Shown here: positions 53,411-62,734 of the stretch, one piece after another
Position numbering within the stretch: the first letter of the stretch is position 1
Layout of the letters: each line of letters opens with the position of its first letter
Assembly (NCBI GenBank): GCA_938045585.1
Contig: CALIAU010000022.1
Location: 124,001-188,000, forward strand
From: an uncultured Saprospiraceae bacterium
GTDB taxonomy: Bacteria; Bacteroidota; Bacteroidia; Chitinophagales; Saprospiraceae
Direction: 5' to 3'
Length of the DNA stretch: 64,000 nucleotides
Translations under genes and position numbers: made by a program
The notes under the pieces: model-generated
What the model saw: the letters and a program-made list of their open reading frames with translations, nothing else
Database searches by the model: none
What the model was told of the DNA's origin: nothing

Positions 53411-54490
53411 TTAAATCAGTCCTATTATTTCTTTTGCAACAGATCTGCTTACATTACCGTTCCCTAGTAAGGCCTTTACCTCTGCATAGTCCGCTGATAT
53501 GCGAAGTCTAGAATCTTCTGAATCTATCAGGACATCCATTGCTGATTTTAACTTTCCTATGTTAAAGTCATCCTGTATTAACTCTGGGACTACCTCTCTT
53601 CCCAGAATGATATTCACTAGCGAAATATGATTTAGGTGTACTAAACGCTTTGCTATAAGATAGGAAAGCTTATTACCCTTGTATATAACTACCTGCGGTG
53701 TGTCTAATAAACACGCTTCCAGACTTGCCGTCCCACTAGATATAACGGCTGCCTGTGACTCTTCAAGCAGAGTATAGGTGTCATTCCAAACAATATCCAC
53801 TGCAGGAAATGCTTCTAGAAAACTCGTATAAAATGCTTCTCCTACCTCAGATCTACCTGCTATACAAAAGCGATAATTTGGATACTCCTTGGTCAAGCTG
53901 AGAAGCAAAGGGAGATGATTTCTAATTTCTTGTTTTCGACTGCCAGGTAATAAGGCAATTGTGTTTTGCTTTTGCTTCTTTTCTGTTTTCGATATTAGCT
54001 CCATCAGTGGATGTCCATAATAACTGGATGCAACACCATGGGACTCCAAAAATTTAGATTCAAAAGGTAAAATCGTACAGATGCCAGCGCAGTACTTTTT
54101 TAATTGTTCTACACGACCAGCCTTCCATGCCCAAACCTGAGGAATTATATAATAATAGGATCTGTATTTTTCTGCGTACGCCCAAGCTGCCATGCGCAGA
54201 TTAAATCCTGGGTAATCGATAAAAATAATTATATCGGGATTAAAGGCACGAATCCCCTTTTTGCAAAGCACAAATAATTTACGGATAGTCCCAATGTTTT
54301 TTAGCACCTCCACAAATCCCATAAACGAAGTATCTCGATAATGCTGTTCTAGACCCTCCGCTTCCGCAGCCATCAAATCACCACCCCAAAATCTAAATTC
54401 CGCATTCGGGTCCTCCGCATGCAGGGCTCGTATGAGTAACGAACCATGTAGGTCTCCAGAGGCTTCTCCTGCTATAAGAAAATATCGCAT
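53411..54490 (-). CDS. lpxB: Lipid-A-disaccharide synthase
   Basis: 359 residues. It joins UDP-2,3-diacylglucosamine and lipid X into the lipid A disaccharide at the inner membrane. Conserved features are FLIAGEASGDLHGSLLIRAL, FRFWGGDLM, IIFIDYPGFNLRMA, YYIIPQVWAWKAGRV, LLPGSRKQEIRNHLP and SSGTASLEACLLDTPQVVIY. The shorter length is normal for Bacteroidota LpxB. Downstream gene of an operon with surE and a small membrane protein. Confidence 0.95.
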   Translation of the reverse strand: MRYFLIAGEASGDLHGSLLIRALHAEDPNAEFRFWGGDLMAAEAEGLEQHYRDTSFMGFVEVLKNIGTIRKLFVLCKKGIRAFNPDIIIFIDYPGFNLRMAAWAYAEKYRSYYYIIPQVWAWKAGRVEQLKKYCAGICTILPFESKFLESHGVASSYYGHPLMELISKTEKKQKQNTIALLPGSRKQEIRNHLPLLLSLTKEYPNYRFCIAGRSEVGEAFYTSFLEAFPAVDIVWNDTYTLLEESQAAVISSGTASLEACLLDTPQVVIYKGNKLSYLIAKRLVHLNHISLVNIILGREVVPELIQDDFNIGKLKSAMDVLIDSEDSRLRISADYAEVKALLGNGNVSRSVAKEIIGLI

Positions 54491-54493
54491 CTG

Positions 54494-54802
54494 CTAAAAT
54501 AACATAAGTTGGTGTCTAAACGTATACACCCAAAAGCCAACATAAATTAAAGTAGGGAAAATGATCCCACGCATCGTGTCATCCCACTGACGCCTCTTAG
54601 AGATGTTAAATGGAATCAGATTAAAACAAATGGCTAGTAACAAAATAGTACGTGCTCGTCGCGTATCCAACCCATCGCGCACGTAAGACATGAGATTAAA
54701 ATCTACAAGTAGATCAAATACAAAATCAATAAACATATAACCCACTACAGGCACAATAGCACCCACAGCCAATCCCATGATAATACTGTCCTTATCCTCC
54801 AT
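54494..54802 (-). CDS. Small membrane protein between surE and lpxB
   Basis: 102 residues with two or three membrane helices (IIMGLAVGAIVPVVGYMFID, ILLLAICFNLIPFNI, IIFPTLIYVGFWVYTFRH). It overlaps the end of surE by 11 bases and is three bases from lpxB, so the three genes are cotranscribed. No domain is recognised. Conservation of this position in relatives would support a role in the cell envelope. Confidence 0.75.
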   Translation of the reverse strand: MEDKDSIIMGLAVGAIVPVVGYMFIDFVFDLLVDFNLMSYVRDGLDTRRARTILLLAICFNLIPFNISKRRQWDDTMRGIIFPTLIYVGFWVYTFRHQLMLF

Positions 54803-55565
54803 GCTCTAAATATTTTAAAGGTTCTATAGCATCATGTTTAGTAAGATCATGCCACGATGGCACGATAGATATATATCCCTCCTTCAATGCAGCAAGATCT
54901 GTATCTGTCTCCTTAGCATCAGGAATAAACTTACCAGTTAACCAATAATAGGTTTGCCCTCTAGGATCCTGCGCGGACTGAAAATCTTCTATCCATTCAC
55001 CAGTTCCCTGCTTACATATTTTAAATCCCTTTATTTCTTCCAAGGGAAGCTTCGGGATATTCACGCTTAATAACTTACAGTTTTTCAACTTGTTTTTGAG
55101 AACAGACCGAATAAGCTGACCCGCATAATGCTGTGCTGGCCTAAAGTCCGCTTCAAAAGAATAATCCAACAAAGAAAATCCAATGGAATCGATTCCCTCT
55201 AGACTAGCTTCCATTGCCGCAGACATAGTCCCAGAATAAATGATATTGATTGATGCATTGCTACCATGGTTTATTCCAGAAACACATAGGTCCACTTTTC
55301 TATCCCTAAGCAAAACATTCTTTGCAAGCTTTACACAGTCTACTGGTGTGCCACTACATTCATAGGCCTCCACACCACCGAAGACCTCTACCTTGTTTAA
55401 CCGCAATGGATGCTCCAGAGTTATAGCATGTCCCTGTCCAGATTGTGGAGAATTAGGAGCAACTACTACAACTTCGCCTATTTCTTTACAGACTTCCACT
55501 AAGGCCTTGATGCCAGGAGCAAACATTCCATCATCATTCGTCACAAGAATCAACGGTTTCGACAT
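54792..55565 (-). CDS. surE: 5'-nucleotidase SurE
   Basis: 257 residues. Metal-dependent phosphatase for nucleoside 5'-monophosphates and short polyphosphate. Motifs: LVTNDDGMFAPGIKALVEV with the Asp-Asp metal pair, APNSPQSGQGHAIT, ECSGTPVDCVKLA, and SGINHGSNASINIIYSGTMS. First gene of the surE - small membrane protein - lpxB operon. Divergent from hemH across a 206-base AT-rich gap that shows no repeats. Confidence 0.95.
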   Translation of the reverse strand: MSKPLILVTNDDGMFAPGIKALVEVCKEIGEVVVVAPNSPQSGQGHAITLEHPLRLNKVEVFGGVEAYECSGTPVDCVKLAKNVLLRDRKVDLCVSGINHGSNASINIIYSGTMSAAMEASLEGIDSIGFSLLDYSFEADFRPAQHYAGQLIRSVLKNKLKNCKLLSVNIPKLPLEEIKGFKICKQGTGEWIEDFQSAQDPRGQTYYWLTGKFIPDAKETDTDLAALKEGYISIVPSWHDLTKHDAIEPLKYLEHGG

Positions 55566-55771
55566 ATTTTTCTTTTTGTATTCTGATGTAAAACTACAGA
55601 AAGCACCTAAGAATTGTACACTACTTCGAGTTTATTAGAGCTAGCCCGCATAAATATCTATTCATTTTAAACAGAACATTACATTCTGCGTTGTAATACT
55701 GATTTGTTACAGACTAATTTTACATTTCCATGTATAATTTGACCTCCGCAAAACTTACTTTCGCAAAATAA

Positions 55772-56791
55772 ATGCAACACGTGTATAAAAAAGGCGTTCT
55801 TCTTGTTAACCTAGGTACTCCTGATGATCCAGGTAGAAAATCAGTATATAAATATCTGAAACAATTTCTCCTAGACCCCAGAGTCATAGATATTCCTGCC
55901 ATTCCGAGAAACCTACTCGTACGAGGAATTATTGCTCCCACCAGATCAGGAGAATCCTCTAAACTGTATAAAGAACTATGGACAGAGAATGGATCTCCAC
56001 TTAAATATTATGGCATCAAAACAAGAGATGCTCTAAGAGAAAAATTAGGCGAAGAATATGTGGTCGAACTGGGTATGCGCTACCAAAGCCCCAGTGTAGA
56101 GTCAGCCCTAGATGCTCTCAAAAATCAGAATGTCTCGTCTATAAAAGTAGTCCCCTTGTTTACACAGTACGCCAGCGCAAGTACAGGCTCTGTCTACGAA
56201 GAAGTCATGCGAATTCTTTCTAAATGGCAAGCCATCCCTAGTCTGGAAATAGTAAACAACTTTTATAATAACGAGAAATTAACGGATGTTTTTGTAGAAC
56301 GTGCTAAAGAATACAACCTAGACGATTACGAACATTTTGTCTTTAGTTATCACGGGATACCACAACGTCAATTACGCAAAGCAGATCACAATAATCATTG
56401 CTTAAAAAATGCAGACTGCTGCCAAACTATCACAGAAAAAAATCAATTCTGCTATTCCGCACAGTGCTACGGAACTACCAGAGAAATTGTAAAAAAGTTA
56501 GGCCTTAAAAAAGATCAGTACACCGTTTGTTTTCAGTCCCGCTTGGGCAAAGATCCATGGACAGAACCCTTTACCCCAGATGCACTCAAGGCACTTTCTA
56601 ACGCCGGTATAAAAAATATTCTCGTCTTCTCTCCCTCCTTCGTTGCTGACTGCCTAGAGACGATTATCGAGATCGGGGATGAGTATAAAGAAGAGTGGGA
56701 AGAATGGGGTGGTGAAAAGATTGACCTCGTTGCCAGCCTAAATGACCATCCACTGTGGATAGAAGCTCTGGAGGATATCGTTAAGAATTAA
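55772..56791 (+). CDS. hemH: Ferrochelatase
   Basis: 339 residues. It inserts Fe2+ into protoporphyrin (or coproporphyrin) IX in the last steps of heme synthesis. Conserved pieces are VLLVNLGTPDDP, a central SSIKVVPLFTQYASASTGS, the metal-binding His in FSYHGIPQRQLRK, FQSRLGKDPWTEP, and VFSPSFVADCLETIIEI. A Cys-rich segment (HCLKNADCC, then FCYSAQC) is typical of Bacteroidota homologues and may hold an Fe-S cluster or be structural. Its stop codon lies two bases from the head of intergenic repeat C. Confidence 0.95.
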   Translation: MQHVYKKGVLLVNLGTPDDPGRKSVYKYLKQFLLDPRVIDIPAIPRNLLVRGIIAPTRSGESSKLYKELWTENGSPLKYYGIKTRDALREKLGEEYVVELGMRYQSPSVESALDALKNQNVSSIKVVPLFTQYASASTGSVYEEVMRILSKWQAIPSLEIVNNFYNNEKLTDVFVERAKEYNLDDYEHFVFSYHGIPQRQLRKADHNNHCLKNADCCQTITEKNQFCYSAQCYGTTREIVKKLGLKKDQYTVCFQSRLGKDPWTEPFTPDALKALSNAGIKNILVFSPSFVADCLETIIEIGDEYKEEWEEWGGEKIDLVASLNDHPLWIEALEDIVKN

Positions 56792-56792
56792 G

Positions 56793-57050
56793 ATTTGGGC
56801 ATCCCCCGCACTTGTTACACAAGCGCGCGTCGGGTCATCCAGGGGTTCCGCCTGCCTACTTGGAGCGTCCAGGTAGGTCCCTTGCGGCGACAGCCTACGG
56901 CCTGCGTGCGCACGCAGGCAGGCTCCCTTACTACCCCTGATGCAAGAAAATAAACCTCGACACCTCGACACCTCGACACCTCGACACCGCGACACCTTGA
57001 CACCTCGACACCTCGAAACCGCGAAACCGCGAAACCTCGTCACCGCGATA
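56793..57050. repeat. Intergenic repeat C: complete element filling the gap between two convergent stop codons
   Basis: The element occupies the whole hemH-psd interval. Head ATTTGGGCATCCCCC (56793), a stem around GCGCGC, and GTCGGGTCATCC (56829-56840) match the heads of repeats B and D. An inner stem CCTAC...GTAGG and the perfect 18-bp palindrome CCTGCGTGCGCACGCAGG (56901-56918) follow. Twelve consecutive 8-mers run 56955-57050 without a gap; seven are CCTCGACA or one change from it. The twelfth ends exactly at the complement of the psd TAG (57051-57053). Confidence 0.9.
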
Positions 57051-57695
57051 CTATATCCTAGCAATCGCATCAATCGCCCCCTGCACCTTATCTCCTTGCT
57101 TCACTAAAACCTCAGCATCCAAAGGCAGAAAAATATCTACACGTGATCCCAGTTTTATAAAGCCCATATCTTCTCCTTGAATGACTCGATCTCCTGGATT
57201 AACATAGTTGACAATTCTGCGTGCTAAAGCACCAGCAATCTGTCTGAATAGAACTTCCTTACCACCAGACTCTATTACTGTCGTACTTCGTTCGTTTTCT
57301 GTAGAAGATTTTGGATTCCAAGCCGCTAAATACTTTCCTTCGTGATACTTCGTATAGGATATTTTACCACCTATAGGATTTCTATTGACATGCACATTGA
57401 GGGGAGACATAAATACACTCACCTGTATACGCTCCGCTCTAAAATATTCTCCTTCGTTTACTTTTTCAATAGCGACTACCTTGCCATCAGCAGGGGAGTA
57501 CACAATCGAGTCATCCATTTTTGGAATAGTTCGTTTAGGATTTCTGAAAAACCAAACTAAAAGAAAAAACAAAATGCTAAAAACCAATAAGACAAAAGGA
57601 AACACACTAGGCAGAAACTTGTAGCATAAAAAAGAAACAAGGCCAAACAAGAAAATACTGAGTGATAAACTAACTATACCTTCGCGATGTATCAT
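57051..57695 (-). CDS. psd: Phosphatidylserine decarboxylase proenzyme
   Basis: 214 residues, short PSD-A-type form. Two N-terminal membrane helices, then FRNPKRTIPKMDDSIVYSPA, FMSPLNVHVNRNPIGGKI with the catalytic His region, GEDMGFIKLGSRVDIFLP with the Gly-Ser self-cleavage site that yields the pyruvoyl group. It makes phosphatidylethanolamine. It overlaps the end of cdsA by four bases (ATGA), giving a coupled phospholipid operon. Its stop codon is flush with a 12-unit 8-bp array. Confidence 0.93.
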   Translation of the reverse strand: MIHREGIVSLSLSIFLFGLVSFLCYKFLPSVFPFVLLVFSILFFLLVWFFRNPKRTIPKMDDSIVYSPADGKVVAIEKVNEGEYFRAERIQVSVFMSPLNVHVNRNPIGGKISYTKYHEGKYLAAWNPKSSTENERSTTVIESGGKEVLFRQIAGALARRIVNYVNPGDRVIQGEDMGFIKLGSRVDIFLPLDAEVLVKQGDKVQGAIDAIARI

Positions 57696-58474
57696 GATAA
57701 AATATTAAAATGTTCAATCAATAAAATTAAAAAAGGAAGTATGAAAATAAAAGCATCAAAACGATCATAAAAGCCGCCATGCCCTGGCAATAAACTACCA
57801 GAATCTTTGATCTTAAAATAACGCTTAAATTGTGAAGCAATCAGATCACCAATCGCACCCAGACCCCACACAACTAATCCAATAACAACCCAAGCACGCC
57901 AAGTGCCTATACCAAAATAACTATGCAAAATGTAAGCAGCTATTAAGGTAATCATACAAGCTCCCCAAAGTCCTTCCCAAGTTTTCTTTGGAGAAATGCT
58001 GGGAAACAATTTTCTTTTGCCTAATTGTGATCCCACGAAATATGCAGAAGAATCAGAAACCCAAATTAACAGCATAGCACTAATGAGTATGTAATTAGGA
58101 ATATGCCACTCTAGAAATATGGCTAATACAAAGGGCAGTAAAATATACAAGCTTCCTAAGGGCGCCTTCGCTCTTTCCAAATTTAGAAATCCAAAAAATA
58201 AATTGGCTAGCAAAACTAGGTTGATGCCCACTAATGTGTATGCAAGATAATTTTGCGAACTCTCTCCCTTGTAATAACACAGAGCTGTATAAGCACCTAC
58301 GATTAAAATACTTACAATCCAATCTTGGATCTTGAAGCCAGTTAACTTGGAAAATTCTGCAAAGGATAAAATAGGCACAAGAACAAGCAAAATAAGCCTA
58401 GTCTCTTTACTAAACAGAAGTAATCCTAAAACTACCAGACCAAAAATAACTCCTGTAATGACTCTTTGCTTCAA
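57692..58474 (-). CDS. cdsA: Phosphatidate cytidylyltransferase
   Basis: 260 residues, about seven membrane helices. The CDP-DAG synthase signature is present in the C-terminal part (LGAIGDLIASQFKRYFKIKD, then GGFYDRFDAFIF). It makes CDP-diacylglycerol from phosphatidate and CTP. The apparent start is TTG (58474) with the family-typical opening MKQRVITGVIFG. Upstream gene of the cdsA-psd operon; its start region overlaps the -33 region of the divergent pdxJ promoter. Confidence 0.93.
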   Translation of the reverse strand: MKQRVITGVIFGLVVLGLLLFSKETRLILLVLVPILSFAEFSKLTGFKIQDWIVSILIVGAYTALCYYKGESSQNYLAYTLVGINLVLLANLFFGFLNLERAKAPLGSLYILLPFVLAIFLEWHIPNYILISAMLLIWVSDSSAYFVGSQLGKRKLFPSISPKKTWEGLWGACMITLIAAYILHSYFGIGTWRAWVVIGLVVWGLGAIGDLIASQFKRYFKIKDSGSLLPGHGGFYDRFDAFIFILPFLILLIEHFNILS

Positions 58475-58488
58475 CTTGACTATTTTTG
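58464..58488 (+). promoter_or_regulatory. pdxJ promoter
   Basis: TATTTTTG (58481-58488) matches TAnnTTTG, with TTTG at about 58464 as a possible -33. It overlaps a TTG/ATG-less extension of the pdxJ frame (from 58486), so the ATG at 58507 is taken as the start. Confidence 0.6.
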
Positions 58489-58506
58489 CAAAGAAACATA
58501 TTTCCT

Positions 58507-59220
58507 ATGACCCGATTAAGCGTTAACATCAATAAAGTTGCCCTAATTAGAAACAGCAGGGGCCAAAACCTGCCAGATCTTCGAAAAGTGGCTATAGATT
58601 GTGAAAAATTTGGTGCGGAAGGCATCACTGTCCACCCTAGACCTGACGAACGGCACATAAAATATGCTGACCTCCCCATATTAAAAGAGGTAGTAAGCAC
58701 AGAGTTTAATATTGAAGGCTATCCCTCAGAAAAGTTTATAAAAGCTGTTTGTGCAGTCAAACCGCACCAAGTAACACTCGTTCCTGACCCGCCCGGAGTA
58801 CTAACCTCAAATGAAGGCTGGGATACCATCAAGAATCAGGATATTTTAATATCTGTAATACAACGCTTTAAGGATCAGGGGATTAGAGTCTCACTCTTCC
58901 TAAATGCTGAAGAAGATCTTGTAAAAGCAGCCAAAGACTGTGGAACGGATAGAATAGAGTTCTATACGGGGAAATATGCAATGGATTATAGCCAAAACCC
59001 AGAAAAGGCGGTAGAAAAGCACAAAATTGCATCAAAAACCGCCGTTCAGCAGGGTTTAGGTATAAATGCAGGACATGATTTAAATTTGGAGAATCTTAAG
59101 TTTTACAAACAAAATGTTTCAAATCTTGCTGAGGTTTCCATTGGCCATGCAATAGTCTGTGATGCCTTATATTATGGGCTTAAAAGCACCATTCTTATGT
59201 ATAAATCACTTTTATCCTGA
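58507..59220 (+). CDS. pdxJ: Pyridoxine 5'-phosphate synthase
   Basis: 237 residues. It condenses 1-deoxyxylulose 5-phosphate with 3-amino-1-hydroxyacetone phosphate to form pyridoxine 5'-phosphate. Motifs: LSVNINKVALIRNSRG, GITVHPRPDERHI, NIEGYPS, VTLVPDPPGVLTSNEGWD, RIEFYTG and a phosphate-binding GINAGHDLNLENL, all standard. One promoter element is seen upstream. Divergent from cdsA. Confidence 0.95.
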   Translation: MTRLSVNINKVALIRNSRGQNLPDLRKVAIDCEKFGAEGITVHPRPDERHIKYADLPILKEVVSTEFNIEGYPSEKFIKAVCAVKPHQVTLVPDPPGVLTSNEGWDTIKNQDILISVIQRFKDQGIRVSLFLNAEEDLVKAAKDCGTDRIEFYTGKYAMDYSQNPEKAVEKHKIASKTAVQQGLGINAGHDLNLENLKFYKQNVSNLAEVSIGHAIVCDALYYGLKSTILMYKSLLS

Positions 59221-59282
59221 GAATAAAGCAGCAAATTTTATTTTCTCTACGTTCAATCCTTAAGGAACTCTTAACAAATAGA

Positions 59283-59333
59283 AAATTGTCTTAAAATTGT
59301 TAAGTAACAATTAGTTAACATTTAAGACAATTT
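59283..59333 (+). promoter_or_regulatory. Nested inverted repeats upstream of the SusC gene
   Basis: AAATTGTCTTAAA (59283-59295) and TTTAAGACAATTT (59321-59333) are perfect 13-bp inverted arms. The 25-base loop contains a second perfect inverted repeat TTGTTA-AG-TAACAA (59297-59310). The pair lies 127-177 bases before the SusC ATG inside a 239-base noncoding leader. It could be an operator or a structured 5' leader; the AT-rich stems make a regulator site more likely than a stable RNA. Confidence 0.55.
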
Positions 59334-59459
59334 GATTATAATTGTATCGGACTTGGAGTTCATTTTTTTTGAGAATAACCTGCACTAAGAATTATCGCTA
59401 CCATTATAGGTGGGGCGACATTATTATTTTATAGCATTTTTATTAATAAATCAAGCAGT

Positions 59460-62400
59460 ATGAAAAAACTCTCACTCTTACTGGGATTAGTAGTTTTCGT
59501 TATGGGAACAGCTTTATCTCAAAGATCTATTAGTGGAACGATCATAGACAATACAGGTCTACCACTAATTGGAGCTAATGTTCTGGTCAAAGGAACCACA
59601 GCCGGAACAATCACTGACATCGACGGAAATTTTACTCTAGACGTACCAGAAGGTGCGAATGAGGTAGAAGTTTCTTACACTGGTTTTACTTCACAAACCA
59701 TTAATATCGATGGCCTTAGTCGTATTGACATGACCTTATCAGAAGGACAACTTCTAGATGAGATCGTTGTAACAGGACTAGGAATCAAAAAAGAAAAGAA
59801 AGCACTCGGGTATGCGGTAAGCTCCGTAGGTGCAGACCAAGTTGAACAACATGCCGAGTCGGATGTCGCCAGAATACTTTCTGGTAAAGCGGCCGGAGTA
59901 CAAGTTACTTCAGCAGGGGGTGCCTCTGGATCAGGTACAAACGTAACGATCCGTGGTCTAAGTTCATTTAGTGGATCTAACCAAGCACTTTTTATTGTGG
60001 ATGGTGTTCCATTTAGTAATGATACGAACGCCGGTGTAAATGGTGGGAATGGTAACTTCATCAGTGGTTCAGTACAGGGATCAAGATTTCTTGATTTAGA
60101 TCCTAACAATATTGAAAGCATTGAAATTTTGAAAGGACTTACTGCTGCAACCTTATATGGTACGCAGGGTAGAAATGGTGTAATTTTAATTACAACAAAA
60201 GCAGGTGCTTCAGAATTAGGTCCTAAAAAGACAGAAATAACTGTTAACCAATCTTATTTCGTAAATGAAATTGCTTCATTACCTGATTACCAAGATCAAT
60301 TTGGAAATGGTTTTGATCAAAGTTTCGGTTGGTTCTTTAGTAACTGGGGTCCTAGTTTCGAAGAAGGTGGAACTGCAGGTTGGGGAGCTCAGCCAGCAAT
60401 TGATGAAAACGGAACCTTATTACACCCATATGCAAACTCTGCATTCCTAAATCCAAATGGACCAAACACTGGAACAAGTGAATTAGCAAGACAATTTGCA
60501 AACCAAAGATATGAGTGGAGACCATATGATTCTGTTGAAGAATTTTTCCGCAAAGGAAGCACATCTATCACTTCACTTAACATGGCAGGTAGTACAGAAG
60601 GTGGTTCTACTGTATACAATGCCAATGCAAGTTTTACAAATGATACAGGATTTACGCCTGGTAATGATGTACAAAGATTTAATGCTTCATTAGGTGGTAA
60701 GACAAGGTTGTCAAACAAGTTTACTATCACGGGAACAATGAATTATGCACAGACAGATTATACATCTCCTCCAATTTCTTCTAGTAGAGGTAACGGTACA
60801 GATGGACTTTCTATCTATGGTAATGTATTCTTTACACCACGTAGTGTAGATTTAATGGGATTACCTTTCGAAGATCCAGTAACAAAAGGATCTATCTACT
60901 ATAGAAATGGAAACGATATTATCAATCCAAGATGGACAGCTAAAAACGTGATCTACAATCAGGTAACAAACAGATTTAACTGGAACATCGGAGTTGGATA
61001 TGATATCACAGACAACCTTTCTGCGAAGTGGAGAAGTGGTCTAGATTTCTACAATGAAAGAAATGTAAACAGCTCGAACAAAGGAGGAATCCGATTTACT
61101 GAAGCTGTATTTGGATTCTTAGATACCTATGATAACAATAATTCAATCTGGGATCATTTATTTTCTGTAGATGGTGATTACAGATTGACAGAAGACTTAG
61201 GACTTACCTTTACAGTAGGTGGTACGAACAGATCAGATGCCTTTGATCAAAGTGGTGTATCCAGTACTGGTCAAATTGTTTATGGAGTTACAAGACATTT
61301 TAACTACGAAAATCAGTCTCCAATTCAATTCTCTAGACAAAGAAATATTAGAGGTTTATTTGGACAGGCCTCATTTGACTTCAAAAACTACTTATACTTA
61401 AATCTTTCTGCAAGAAAAGATTGGGTATCTAATTTCTCATCTGAGAATAACTCAATTACTTACCCAGGTGTAAGTATCTCATTCTTACCAACTAGCTTTT
61501 TCGAAGGCTTACAGTCTGAGAATGGAATTAACTTCTTGAAGTTAAGAGCGTCTTATGGAACATCAGCGAACTTTGACACACAGAATCCTTATCCAACAGT
61601 AGGGGTAGTTGGTCAAAATACAAACGTATTTACTGATCTGGATGGTAACCTAGTTACTACCAATCAGATAGATAACTTTAGAGCAAATCCTGATTTGAAG
61701 CCAGAGCTTCTTCAGGAACTTGAATTCGGAATCGAAACTAGATTCTGGAAATACAGAGGTTTCTTTGATTTCACTGTATTTAATAGAACAACAGATAACC
61801 TAATTGTAACACAACCACTTCCTCCTTCTACAGGATTCTCATTTACACAAAACAACGTAGGTGAAATCCAAAATAAAGGTATAGAAGCAACGCTTACATT
61901 AGATATCCTTGAGTTAGCAGGATTTACTTGGAATACAGGAGTTAACTTCTTTACTAACTCTGAAATAGTGACAGAACTTGAAGAAGACTTTATCGCATAT
62001 GCAGGATCTCTTGCAGAAGGTGGTGGTCTATTTAGAGGTTCTAACGCTGCTATCGAAGGTGAGTCTCTAGGTACAATTGTAGGTACACAAATTCAAAGAG
62101 ATGAAGCAGGTAATTTTGTTGTAAACTCTGCTGGTAGTTATGCAATTGCTGAGCAGGACTTAGATGGAAATGTTCCAATTATTGGAGATGCAGTTCCTGA
62201 CTATACAATGAACTTCCTTAACTCAATGACGTATAAAGGATTAACCTTAGGAGTACAGATTAACCATACGAAGGGTGGAGACATTCTTTCAAGTACAATT
62301 GCAACTCTTTTAGGTAGAGGACTTATTGTTGAAACACAGGATAGACTAGCTACATATATCTTACCTGGTGTAACAGCAGACGGAACGCCTAATGAAACGC

Positions 62401-62723
62401 AGTTAAATAACTCAACATACTTCTTCTCTAACTTACTGTTTGGTCCAACTGAAACAAGAATTTATGACGCATCAGTAATTAGACTACAAGAAGTATCATT
62501 ATCATATGATTTACCAACTAGTATCCTAGAAAGTACTCCTTTTGGAGCACTATCTATCTCTCTTCAAGGGTTTAACCTTTGGTACGATGCTTACAACACA
62601 CCGGATGGAGCAAACTTTGATCCTAACGTAGCAGGTGTTGGTATCGGTAATGGTAGAGGATTTGATTTCTTGAACGGACCAAGTTCTAGAAGATATGGAT
62701 TTAGTATTAAGACATCTTTCTAA
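59460..62723 (+). CDS. SusC/RagA-family TonB-dependent outer-membrane receptor
   Basis: 1087 residues, full length. Signal peptide (MKKLSLLLGLVVFVMGTALS), carboxypeptidase-regulatory-like domain (ISGTIIDNTGLPLIGANVLV), TonB-box region, plug (VTIRGLSSFSGSNQALFIVD, ESIEILKGLTAATLYGTQGR), then a 22-strand barrel ending in RRYGFSIKTSF. The plug is intact, in contrast to the SusC relic at 3379. It forms a complex with the adjacent SusD-like lipoprotein and imports glycans or peptides with TonB energy. The substrate is not evident; no glycoside hydrolase is near. Confidence 0.95.
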   Translation: MKKLSLLLGLVVFVMGTALSQRSISGTIIDNTGLPLIGANVLVKGTTAGTITDIDGNFTLDVPEGANEVEVSYTGFTSQTINIDGLSRIDMTLSEGQLLDEIVVTGLGIKKEKKALGYAVSSVGADQVEQHAESDVARILSGKAAGVQVTSAGGASGSGTNVTIRGLSSFSGSNQALFIVDGVPFSNDTNAGVNGGNGNFISGSVQGSRFLDLDPNNIESIEILKGLTAATLYGTQGRNGVILITTKAGASELGPKKTEITVNQSYFVNEIASLPDYQDQFGNGFDQSFGWFFSNWGPSFEEGGTAGWGAQPAIDENGTLLHPYANSAFLNPNGPNTGTSELARQFANQRYEWRPYDSVEEFFRKGSTSITSLNMAGSTEGGSTVYNANASFTNDTGFTPGNDVQRFNASLGGKTRLSNKFTITGTMNYAQTDYTSPPISSSRGNGTDGLSIYGNVFFTPRSVDLMGLPFEDPVTKGSIYYRNGNDIINPRWTAKNVIYNQVTNRFNWNIGVGYDITDNLSAKWRSGLDFYNERNVNSSNKGGIRFTEAVFGFLDTYDNNNSIWDHLFSVDGDYRLTEDLGLTFTVGGTNRSDAFDQSGVSSTGQIVYGVTRHFNYENQSPIQFSRQRNIRGLFGQASFDFKNYLYLNLSARKDWVSNFSSENNSITYPGVSISFLPTSFFEGLQSENGINFLKLRASYGTSANFDTQNPYPTVGVVGQNTNVFTDLDGNLVTTNQIDNFRANPDLKPELLQELEFGIETRFWKYRGFFDFTVFNRTTDNLIVTQPLPPSTGFSFTQNNVGEIQNKGIEATLTLDILELAGFTWNTGVNFFTNSEIVTELEEDFIAYAGSLAEGGGLFRGSNAAIEGESLGTIVGTQIQRDEAGNFVVNSAGSYAIAEQDLDGNVPIIGDAVPDYTMNFLNSMTYKGLTLGVQINHTKGGDILSSTIATLLGRGLIVETQDRLATYILPGVTADGTPNETQLNNSTYFFSNLLFGPTETRIYDASVIRLQEVSLSYDLPTSILESTPFGALSISLQGFNLWYDAYNTPDGANFDPNVAGVGIGNGRGFDFLNGPSSRRYGFSIKTSF

Positions 62724-62734
62724 ATTAGATAAAA

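Noticed and set aside
56955-57050. CRISPR array
   Set aside because: Units are only 8 bp, contiguous and without spacers, and no cas genes are present.
56738-57073. Minus-strand frames with VSRCRGVEVSRCRG repeats
   Set aside because: The peptide repeat is the direct translation of the 8-bp array (three units give eight residues); there is no start context and the frame overlaps hemH and psd.
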